Assembly (NCBI GenBank): GCA_001724245.1
Contig: MEDX01000015.1
Coordinates: 38,743-102,742, forward strand
Source: Fonticula-like sp. SCN 57-25
Lineage: Eukaryota; Nucleariida; Rotosphaerida
Length of the DNA stretch: 64,000 nt
Reading direction: 5' to 3'
Shown: positions 56,216-64,000 of the stretch, piece by piece
Numbering within the stretch: position 1 is the stretch's first letter
Layout: each line of letters opens with the position of its first letter
Notes under the pieces: generated by a model
What the model was told of the DNA's origin: nothing
The model's input: the letters and a program-made list of their open reading frames with translations, nothing else
Databases searched by the model: none
Translations under genes and position numbers: made by a program

Positions 56216-56532
56216 GAAAGAAAAGGTTTGTTATGTTGTATTTGTATTCTAGACAAACATAAATAAATTCAGTGCGCATCCACGTGACTGTATCATAAAG
56301 TCCAATACTCTATTCTGGTTATTGTGTGTGTTTGTACTGTAGTCTAAAAGAAGATTTGGGTGGCCATCATGTACTGAAATACTCTACATTGTACTATAAA
56401 AATATTCATTGTCCACATGACCTTCTGATCCAGAATATGCATTAAACTCACGACTGTATATACATACCAATGCTACACTTCATATCGCACACCCAATCAC
56501 CACCCTCCCTCTCACCAACCCACCAATCACAC
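56216..56532. other. Convergent spacer, ORC5 / RasGRP-like
   Basis: A 317-base A/T-rich tail-to-tail spacer. No exon was recognised. Confidence 0.4.
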
Positions 56533-59500
56533 TCAGTGCTCCTGCGCCCTACCGCCGCCCTTATGAAACGGCCACAGCCACGCGCCCTTTTTCGGCGTGC
56601 TCACCGGCGTCTCTTCGCCAAACGACGGCGGCGCTGGCGTCGGCGACTTTGACCGTGCACTGTCACCATCTTCAGAAACACTCAACAACGCCACTGCAGC
56701 AGCAGCAGAAGTTGCAGAAGTGGCAGAAGTTGCTGATGATGATGCTGGCGGCAGCTCGGTGGCGGTTGGCGGCATGCCCGGCAGCGACACTGGCGACCAC
56801 TCGCTGCTGATGGCGGCGGCCGGGCGAGGCGCGCAGCGCGTGTGCACCATGACGCCGCAGGACTCGCAGCGGAGGTACTTGCCGCTGATGCCAAAGAGGA
56901 CGCGGTGGCAGCCGCTGCAGCGTTGGGTGCCGGCGCCAATGTTGGTCTCTTGGAGGAAGCGGTGGTTTTCGCAGGGGGCAAGTACATTGCGAGCTAAAGA
57001 AAGGGTGAAAAATGGGTCAGTACATGGAAAAGAAAAGTAAAATAGAGGTGAAAAAGGGTTACAATGATATGGAATGAACAGAAAAGTGGTACAAAAACTG
57101 ATATAAATAAACATGAAACACAAGTATAGACAATGTCAATGTCTACATGACCATATTTACTTCTACATCTACATTCACATTCATGTATCATTCCATGTAT
57201 CATTCCATGTATCATTCCATATACTCTTCCATATACTCTTCCATATCTATCCCATAATACCCATTATCTTCTTCTCTTGTCGTACCGTATAAAAAGAACT
57301 GAACGAGCTCCTGCTCCGACACACTCCCATTCTGATCCGTATCAATCAACTGAAACGGCGGCAAAAACGGAAAAAACGACGCGAGCCTCGCAAACTCATC
57401 CTTGCCCAGCGCCCTCGACTTTGTCGTATCAAACGTCCCCACAATCGCCGCCACCATTTCCGCGACACTTTTCTTGTAATCTTCCCTCGACGGCGCCGTC
57501 TGGCCAATCGCGTTGCCCCTGATGAGCGCCCGGCGGTCATCCACGGGGTAGAATGTCAGCAAAAACTTGAAAAGCGCGTCCTGCGGCGAGCACCGGACGT
57601 CGCTCAGCGACCGCCGGCGAGCGCTGACTGTGCGCCTGTGGCCCGCGTGGCGCGGCTCGCGCAACAGGGAAAGTTCATAGAGCTCGCTTTCGGTCACGAC
57701 GGGGAAGAGCGTCGCGCGAAGGACTTGTAAAAGGGTCGCGTCGCGCTCGACAGAAAGGCTTTCTGATTGGAATTGGAGCGCGCGGCGGATCACGTGGGAC
57801 ATTTGGGAGAGGCGCTGAAAGTTGAACATGTGGGCTTCGACGCCGGGGCCTTTCCAGAGGGCGTCAGAGATGTGCGTGAGGTCGGTGAGGGTGAGGCCGA
57901 GGTACGGGATGCAAAAGTCTGGGTAAAGTGTCAGTAAAAGGACGGAAAAAGGCAGGGAAAAGGCGGGAAATTATAGCAAATATGTGCAGTTCATACCAAA
58001 AACCATAACAAAGATCATTCAAAAACATGGCACAGATCACATAATTAACATCATATGAAAGACATGTCAAGAAGCACACAGATGAAAGAGACAATGGGTG
58101 TTCGGAGGATATCGTAGAGATCATGACCAAATCAAGACAGATCATGACCATAAAAGGGCAGATCATGACCATACAAGGGCAGATCACGATCGTATCAAGC
58201 CAGATCAGAACCAACAAAAGACAAAACACGATCGATAACAGGAACCAAAACAAACGCCCTTTCACGCTTCTTCCCATTCCATTCCCGCTCTTTTTTTCCC
58301 AATAAAAACCATAAAACGCACCCCGCTGCGCATCCACGTCGCGCCTGTACTGCTCAAAATTGTGCTCTGGCGTCAAAAAGTCGCCCAAATCACTCAGTGC
58401 GCTCTGCAGCTTCCTCGGCAGCGCGTCAAACGTCTCCTTTAGCCTATGAATGGCATTGTGCTTGAACCCGGCAAAAAATGCCATGAGCGTATTGTAATTT
58501 TTGAGCCCGCGCAGCTTTCGCGCGATTCTGATGAGCTTTCCAAAGACGAGCGCGCGCCTCTGCGTGTCCGTCTCGCTGAGAATCATTGCGACGACCCAGA
58601 ACGAGATGCGGTTAAAGTGCTGAATCGAGAGGAACAGGTTGGGCGACACGACGCGGCCGTTAAAGTCGCGCGACGAGCTCACGAAAAACTCTAGCGGGCG
58701 AATGTTTCGGTAATAGTCGAATTCGAGGACGGTAAACTGCGCGGCGAGGAGGCTCGCGTCGGCAGACTGAAAGTTGACGAGCGACGGCGAGGCGGTCGTC
58801 TGAACGCGCGCGGCGGTCGTCTGCGGCAGCGTGCTAAAGGCCACTTGGCGCGACTCGGCAAGCATCGCGGCGAGCGACGGCTCGTTGGCGCGCAGCTCTT
58901 CCATAAAGGCGTCCAGCTGAAACGACACGGCTTCGTCGACAAAGTCGTTGGGCTGGCTCTCGAGCCAGTAGCGCAGCACGCGGACGGCGCGTGAGCGGAA
59001 CTTGCGCAAAAGGTCGGCGTCCGCCACGAGCTCCTGCGGCGACACGTGCGACCATTGCGATAGCGGGCACCCGCCCGTCGCCATTCCGTCGCTCCCGGTG
59101 ACAGAGGACGCGTACGGCGGAAGAGGCGACACGTCATCGCTTGCGGCAGTAGAGGGGGCGCCGCCGTACGACTCGACCGAGTTGCGCGACGGCGTTCGCG
59201 AGTGGCGCGCCGCGCCGCCGCTGCTCGAGAGGGCAAAGCCGTCTGCGCCGGACGCCGAGGCAGTACGGGAGTGAGAGTGCCGCGAGGAGGTGTCGCTCGC
59301 GGCGCCAAGCGATGACGCGGGGAGAGGCGTCGACGCGGCGGAAATCGAATCGGCCAAGACAGAGGCAGAGGGGCCCTGGTAGAGGCGCGCGATGCGGATA
59401 AACAGGCTGCACGATGATACGACCCACCGGTGCACCATCAGAAAGGTGCTCGGCAGGGTGTACTCGTTCAGGTTACGATGCCGGCCGCGATCCTCCTCGG

Positions 59501-59855
59501 GAAAGTCGAGCACAATCTGGTAGAGAAGGCGGTTTACGCTCGTCGCACGGATTATGTAAGAAGCAGTGTCCTGCTGCGCGTTTCGCCTTTCTTCAAGCCA
59601 AAGATGGGGAGGCTCGCAAAGCAGCTCGCTCCAAATGTCCTCCTTTTGCGAGCGGCGCGATTCGGACAGCGTCGCATTCGACGAATCACCAGGCGTCACG
59701 CCATCATTAACCATCGGCGACGAGATGGGCGTTGCCTCCGATATCGTAAAGGAAGGGGCAGCCTTGGGCATCGGGGACACGGGCCCCGTCGGCTCGGAAA
59801 TAAAGGGCTTGTCGCCGTTAATCACGATCGGCGGCGGCTTGGCCGAGCTCGCCAT
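56533..59855 (-). CDS. RasGRP-like RasGEF with REM, CDC25, EF-hand and C1 domains
   Basis: Ras/Rap exchange factor of 875 residues. Exons are 59855-58322, 57918-57286 and 56993-56533. A disordered N-terminus leads to a REM domain (SVNRLLYQIVLDFPEEDR) interrupted by a Ser-rich insert. The CDC25 domain holds YRNIRPLEFFVSSS, FNRISFWVVAMILSE, LKNYNTLMAFFAGFKHNAIH and CIPYLGLTLTDLTHI. Two EF-hand positions follow: the first is degenerate (DTTKSRALGKDE), the second canonical (DTDQNGSVSEQE), joined by RLASFFPFLPPF as in animal RasGRP. A C1 zinc domain follows (HRFLQ...CSGC...CESC...HTRC), which in RasGRP binds diacylglycerol. It lacks the last cysteine of the C1 pattern. The tail is Ser/Thr-rich. 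This domain order is that of RasGRP. Donors are GTGCGT and GTACGA. Confidence 0.9.
58110..58255 (-). repeat. 21-24-base intronic repeat, CAGATCATGACCATAAAAGGG type
   Basis: About five imperfect units (plus-strand CAGATCATGACCATACAAGGG and variants with AGATCA) lie in the 403-base first intron of the RasGRP-like gene. Confidence 0.8.
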
Positions 59856-60206
59856 GGCGCGAAGATCGCAGGGCGCTCACAGGAAACAAATAGCCTATTC
59901 AACAAAATGAGGGCGGTGGCGGAAGGGGAGCGCCTTCGCCTGCTGTTTTAGCGCGCGCGCAAGAAGCGACGCGGACGATGCCTAAATTGGGAATCTATGA
60001 GGCAATCAAGTCCCTCGCGCCCAGGGTCCGTCGCCCAACTCGTTCACACGTTCGATCTCTAAGAAACGGGAAACGAACTAACGTGATTGGACGACTCAAA
60101 CTAGCAAATTTAACTTTTCCACATTTATTGAACTGGCGCAAGCGGGGCGCAGATCAGCGCAGATGTCACACAAACAGATATGAAAACCACGCGGCAGCAG
60201 CACAGC
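59856..60206. promoter_or_regulatory. Spacer, Mpo1 3' end / RasGRP-like promoter
   Basis: A 351-base spacer holding the promoter of the RasGRP-like gene and the 3' end of Mpo1. No E-box palindrome or exon was seen. Confidence 0.35.
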
Positions 60207-60960
60207 TTACTTGTTCTTGGAGGCGCGGAAGGCGGCGACGTCCTTGGCGGCCTGCGCGTCGATCTCCTTGGCGAGCTTGGGGTTGTAGCCGAGCGCAAAG
60301 AGGGTCTCGAGGAACACAAAGAAGGGCGCCATCACGAGGGCTGCGGCCGAGCGTGAGAAGAGGTCAAACAATAATGCACATAACAAAAGAGAAAGCGTAC
60401 ACTGGACAAGGTTGTCAAAGAGGGAAGGCTTGCGGCCCTCGTGGACACCGTGGCCGTAAAACTGCATGATCCAGCTCGAGATATGGAGGGCAAGGGCAAC
60501 GAACTGGGCGCTGGGCACGTTGGCCGCAAAGTAGTTGGCACCAAAGAGGAGCATCGACATGAACGGCACATACATGAGCTAGCGGCGCACGCGTTAGCTG
60601 CCAGTCTTACATGATGACAAAGTAACGTACGCCAGCGGCCGGGTTCAGGACGATGTAGTAGAGGTTGTAGAAGACGCCCACGACCAGCGCGAGGTTAAGC
60701 GGGAGCGTCGGGGGAAGAAAGTTGAAGACCTCGGGCACGGTCGCAGGCTTGACCTGCGTCACAAACACCAGCGAGGTGAACAGAATCAGGGGCACAAACA
60801 CCATGTGAATGCGCTGGTTCCTGTAAATTAAACAGTAAGCCAAATTGAACCAAGCCAAAAAAGAGAAAAAAAAAGAGGGAAGCGCGCGCAATGCGTACAC
60901 AACATTGTGGTGATAGCCGGCGTAAAAGCCAATCTGCTCGCGAAAGTTGAAAATGCCCAT
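60207..60960 (-). CDS. MPO1: Mpo1-like (DUF962) 2-hydroxy fatty acid dioxygenase
   Basis: ER membrane protein of the Mpo1/YGL010w family. In yeast it is an iron-dependent dioxygenase acting in alpha-oxidation of 2-hydroxy fatty acids from phytosphingosine. Exons 60960-60899, 60820-60631, 60578-60401 and 60340-60207 give 187 residues. The family signature FREQIGFYAGYHHN, then RIHMVFVPLILFTSLVF and SSWIMQFYGHGVHEGRKPS, carries the conserved His residues (YHH and GHGVHE) expected to bind iron. DNLVQ and MAPFFVFLETLFALGY complete the pattern. Four membrane helices are predicted. Three tiny introns, with donors GTACGC, GTACGT and GTACGC, all keep phase. Confidence 0.92.
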
Positions 60961-61337
60961 GACGGCGCGCGGGGGGACGACGAGGTTCGAATGGTGGGTC
61001 AAACAAGAAAGAGAATCCCGTGTCATCGGACCAATAGGATTGCTCCATTTCCCGCTATGCGGGGCGGGAACGCAACGGAAACGAAAACGTGCACGGAATT
61101 GCGTCTCGCCGACACGCACAAAGGAAAAAGAAGAGCATACATCGGTGTTTACGCAATAATAGAAAAAAATGCATGAAAAAATGCATTGAAAGTGTGGCCC
61201 ACTTTGCTTTTGAATAAGGAGATATTGGACAGCCTCTTCAATGAATTCCAAAATCAGTGCAATGAAATAGAATAATGCGTTGTTATAGTAATACAGCGAA
61301 AAATGATATACACGCGGTCAAATAAGCTGTCGTGCGT
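60961..61337. promoter_or_regulatory. Spacer, RHL1-like 3' end / Mpo1 promoter
   Basis: A 377-base spacer. The part near Mpo1 is GC-rich, and the part near 61200-61320 is A/T-rich 3' flank. No exon was recognised. Confidence 0.35.
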
Positions 61338-62408
61338 TCAGCGCTTACGACCGCCGCTCTTCTTTGACGGCGACGCGTCCACATAGTCCTCATCGTCCGA
61401 GTCGTCCCTGATCTCGACGACTTGGCGCTTACGGCGGCTCGGGCTGGCGCTCACGCTCGACGTGTCGGCTTCGTCTTCTTCTTCCTCTCCCTCTTCTTCT
61501 TCGTCGGCTTCCTCGTCAGCGGCACCTGCTTCGTTGTCGTCGCCGTCGTCGTCGCCGCTCGCCTCGCCGCTTCCGTCTTCTTCTTCTTCGTCGTCCTCCT
61601 CGTCGGCACTTTCATCTTCCTCGTCCAGCGCATATTCTAACAAAATCCTGTCAATACATACACAAAAAAGACGCAAATGCGCACTTTTTGGCGTCGCGCG
61701 AGAGGCCCGCACAGGCCGGTCCGACTTGAAGGGCGATGGCGTCGCGTCCGTGAATTCCTCTACTTCCGAGGCGTCGGCGTCGGCGTCTATCACCTGCTGC
61801 GACTCGGCGGCGCTGTCCGTCTGGCTTAGGGACGCCGTTGATGTCGATGCCGCGGGCCTCGAAAGCTCGCTCAGGATCGACTGCTGAAAGATGCCCGCGG
61901 GGGGCGGCGCCGGCGCACCGGTCGCTTCGTCAATCCACTCGGCATCAGCAAGCACGACGATCTCGCGGTGCACACCAAAGACGTCCATTGACCGCTCCGT
62001 GCGAGAGGATCCCGTGGCCTTGAGGCCGATCAGCGGGGAGGCCATCTTGACAGTCGTCCCAGAGAAACGCAGGGCGCCCGGCTGGTCGGGGAAGCGCACC
62101 AGCAGAGACGGCGAGCTCGTGTTAATGTCGGTGAGCTCGAACGAGGCCGTCGGCATTGACGTGATCTGCCCAGGGAAGCAAAAGACGCGACGCGACTTGC
62201 GGGCATGCGACGATCGCGTGAGGCTCGCGCCGTGCATGACCTGCAGCGCCTTGGGGATCGGATCCCCTTCAGTTGCAGTCACACTGCTCTCGCCCAGCAC
62301 GCCAATCTCTCGCGCACGCGTGAGCACGCGCTGAAGCGTGGCCGCGCTCTTCTGCGCCGCCTGGCGGGCAGGGCTGGCGTCTACCTCCTTGCCTTTCTTG
62401 CTCGACAT
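61338..62408 (-). CDS. RHL1-like acidic nuclear protein (possible topoisomerase VI accessory)
   Basis: Exons 62408-61685 and 61636-61338 give 340 residues. A basic N-terminus (SSKKGKEVDASPARQAAQK) leads to a folded part containing RRVFCFPGQITSMPTASFEL, SPSLLVRFPDQPGALRFSG and VHREIVVLADAEWIDEAT. That spacing (FPG, then nP-x-hyd-x-FP, a GxxV strand and an acidic W-hyd motif) resembles plant RHL1, a subunit of the eukaryotic DNA topoisomerase VI complex. The C-terminus is a long Asp/Glu tract ending in basic KKSGGRKR, a usual form for chromatin proteins. No other topoisomerase VI subunit lies in the window, so the call is tentative. The donor is GTGCGC. A generic acidic chromatin protein is the alternative. 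Confidence 0.5.
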   Translation of the reverse strand: MSSKKGKEVDASPARQAAQKSAATLQRVLTRAREIGVLGESSVTATEGDPIPKALQVMHGASLTRSSHARKSRRVFCFPGQITSMPTASFELTDINTSSPSLLVRFPDQPGALRFSGTTVKMASPLIGLKATGSSRTERSMDVFGVHREIVVLADAEWIDEATGAPAPPPAGIFQQSILSELSRPAASTSTASLSQTDSAAESQQVIDADADASEVEEFTDATPSPFKSDRPVRASRATPKSAHLRLFCVCIDRILLEYALDEEDESADEEDDEEEEDGSGEASGDDDGDDNEAGAADEEADEEEEGEEEEDEADTSSVSASPSRRKRQVVEIRDDSDDEDYVDASPSKKSGGRKR

Positions 62409-62613
62409 CCCTGCTGGTGGTTTCGCGCGCTTTTACCTCTGAATCCGGGGCTGATGTTTCAGGCACATTTCAAGGCAACGACTGCGCAACAACAGCGCTT
62501 TTCAACAGTTTTCCTTGAATAAATACAAAAGTGTCTTTGTAGTTTTGAAGTAAGCAAGCAAATTCATAACGCTTATGCATTATGCTGATACAAAAGTGCG
62601 CAACAAAGGGTGA

Positions 62614-63470
62614 TTAGTGAGAGCCTTCGGGGGTCTCGCCGGCGGGCGCCTCGGCCCCCTCGGCGGGGATGCCGGTAAAGTCGCCCTCCTTGCGGGCGCG
62701 GCCAGTCCACATGAGCAGCCGGTCCGCAACAATAACATAGTTGGGGGCGGCATAGCGGCCTTCGGTGGTGGCTGGCCGGTCGCCGACGCGCAGAGATCCG
62801 TCAACGATGACGGCCGTCCTGCAAGGCGGTCGGTCGTTAGCGCGCTGGAAATGCACCAAAAAGAAATAAAAGGCAAAAAGGGCTAAAAGAGCGTACGTCG
62901 TGTCGGCAGTCGAGAGGCGCGCGAGGACATCCTCATCGAACACGAGCACGGGGTAGTGGTTCGTCGCTATTGATGCCAGCGGCAGGGGTCAGCAGATCGT
63001 GGCAAACAGGGTGAAAGGCAAGAATAAACGCACTGAAGCGGCCGGTGGGGAGGCGAGCGCGCACGCCAACGGTGATGCGAGCGTACTTGCGGTTGTTGGG
63101 GCTCGTGGCAACGAACGGCTTGCGGGTGAGGTAGCCGCTCAGCTGGACATGCGCAAAGGTCGGGGCTGATAAAATGCGGCCAAAAAGGTTAGAGGTCGTG
63201 CTTCAATGTGTAACGTCAAGGCGCACGGTTCGAGGGGATCGTGAACGAGCGAGGGGCGCGCTCGCCATCGTGCTGAGCGGCTTCGCCCTCAGCTGGCTCC
63301 TCGGCTACAAACAAACGGTCAGTGATTGGCGGCGATTTGGGGCGGCCAAGCGAGGTCACGCAACTGGTTTCGGTCGAGAAGTGGCGTGCGGACGACGCGG
63401 CAACAGTGCTGCGCACGGTGGCGGCGGAGAGAGCGCGGGAGCCCAGGCGGGCGGCCTGCTGGAGCATCAT
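62614..63470 (-). CDS. Mitochondrial single-stranded DNA-binding protein-like (OB fold)
   Basis: Exons 63470-63227, 63165-63034, 62966-62897 and 62818-62614 give 216 residues. A presequence (MMLQQAARLGSRALSAATVR) points to mitochondria. The core has the strand pattern of bacterial-type SSB: FAHVQLSGYLTRKPFVATSP, RKYARITVGVRARL and VIVDGSLRVGDRP, then YVIVADRLLMWTGRARKEGD, matching the region of SSB ending in a strand plus a basic arm. The C-terminus is acidic and Gly/Pro-rich (GAEAPAGETPEGSH) but lacks the terminal DIPF of bacterial SSB, as do mitochondrial forms. Donors are GTGCGC, GTGCGT and GTACGC. Another mitochondrial OB-fold protein is possible. Confidence 0.7.
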
Positions 63471-63697
63471 CGTCTTGGGATAGGAGGCAGAGCAATGTGG
63501 GTCGGTTTGGGTCCGTCTCGGTCCGTCTCAGATCACCCTTTCTGGCGCCTTTCTGGCACCATTCAGGACATCATGGCAAAGTGTTTTTCGAGTTTTGAGG
63601 TTTAACAACTTCTTTTGCGTTTGAAATGATGGTATGCACACTACTTTATCATTTCTTTACTCTTCTATGGTTTTACTTAACCTTTTCTCTTCAAAGC
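63471..63697. other. Spacer upstream of SSB-like gene
   Basis: A 227-base spacer between the start of the SSB-like gene and the 3' end of the partial gene. The motif GGTCCGTCTCG is tandemly repeated near 63510-63530. No exon was recognised. Confidence 0.35.
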
Positions 63698-64000
63698 CTA
63701 CCCGGATGACGTTGGATTCCGCCTCGTCGACCGCAAGGTGAGAGGAGTTGCCACGCGCACTCGCCACGCGTAGCTACTTGATCGGCAAGCGTGCCCTTTC
63801 GACCGGTTCAACCGACTCTTCCGCCCCACGTTGAGCTTGTTGGACTCGTACTTTGCCTTTTGCGTCGTCCAGTACGAGTACGGCAAGTGCGGGTCGAGCC
63901 GTTTCTCCTTCTCCAGGCATACAATGCGCCACCACTGCATCGCCTGGAGGACAGTCGGCCGACCGAACATGGCCTCCGTCATGGAGAAGAGCGTCTCGAG
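63698..64000 (-). CDS. Partial gene, C-terminal part of unrecognised protein
   Basis: An open minus-strand frame runs from the right edge of the window to a stop at 63698. The part nearest the edge (ETLFSMTEAMFGRPTVLQ, QWWRIVCLEKEKRLDP, LPYSYWTTQKAKYES) looks coding, with ordered hydrophobic and charged residues. The last 40 residues are Arg/Ser-rich and may be an intron or frame artefact beyond a splice near 63830. I do not recognise the family. The N-terminus lies outside the window. Confidence 0.4.
   Translation of the reverse strand, partial: LETLFSMTEAMFGRPTVLQAMQWWRIVCLEKEKRLDPHLPYSYWTTQKAKYESNKLNVGRKSRLNRSKGHACRSSSYAWRVRVATPLTLRSTRRNPTSSG

Noticed and set aside
63174-63605. Plus-strand open frame over the SSB-like first exon
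   Set aside because: No domain; it overlaps a minus-strand exon with a clear presequence and in-phase splicing.

Overview
The window is nuclear DNA from a free-living, GC-rich unicellular eukaryote. Nearly all genes are split by short introns. Coding exons are rich in G/C-ending codons, while introns and spacers are A/T-rich and full of simple repeats. Proteins carry eukaryotic targeting signals (ER signal peptides with C-terminal HDEL, mitochondrial presequences, a peroxisomal AKL tail). The gene set (SOS-like and RasGRP-like Ras exchange factors, NAP1 of the WAVE complex, DENND6, RanBPM, a MARK/KIN1-type kinase, alpha-tubulin, ORC5) suggests an amoeboid or flagellate protist near Amorphea. 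A System I cytochrome c maturation ATPase and an RHL1-like protein are less expected there. I cannot name the species.

Layout. 257-2210 (-) glucosidase II beta; 2556-2801 (+) LYR-like protein; 2924-4356 (-) unknown type I membrane protein, divergent from 4796-9545 (+), a large receptor with an LNR, a Frizzled-like cysteine domain, a PT-rich stalk, a membrane segment and about 14 ankyrin repeats. 9779-10444 (-) Sec62; 10561-11229 (-) COA1-like; 11998-14828 (-) UBA/KA1 kinase; 15754-17579 (+) RanBPM; 17915-18752 (-) peroxisomal enoyl-CoA isomerase; 19130-20005 (+) FAR1/MULE-type DNA-binding protein; 20381-23917 (-) SOS-like RasGEF with an H2B/H2A-like histone pseudo-dimer; 24291-24888 (-) HINT3; 25070-26701 (-) Rxt3; 27009-28421 (-) exostosin GT47; 28642-29976 (+) alpha-tubulin; 30125-35066 (+) NAP1; 35298-38251 (-) mitochondrial ABCB; 38476-41139 (+) TFIIIC WD40-like; 41547-44241 (-) DENND6; 44608-52052 (-) a 2327-residue SANT-like nuclear protein; 52245-53822 (+) PDI; 54083-54853 (-) CcmA; 54896-56215 (+) ORC5; 56533-59855 (-) RasGRP-like RasGEF; 60207-60960 (-) Mpo1; 61338-62408 (-) RHL1-like; 62614-63470 (-) mitochondrial SSB-like; and a partial gene running off the right end.

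I joined exons by hand. In every multi-exon model except the receptor, which has one frame break in a repeat, the exon lengths sum to a multiple of three. From 57 introns, the 5' splice site is GT[A/G]CG[T/C/A] rather than the usual GTAAGT. Branch sites resemble CTAAC.

Themes. The window is unusually rich in signalling: one Notch-like composite receptor and two Ras exchange factors whose architectures are usually discussed as animal ones, next to actin (NAP1), Rab (DENND6) and polarity-kinase genes. ER folding and transport genes (glucosidase II, PDI, Sec62, GT47, Mpo1) and mitochondrial genes (COA1, ABCB, CcmA, SSB) are interspersed without operon-like order. Several starts have a TCACGTGA palindrome just upstream.
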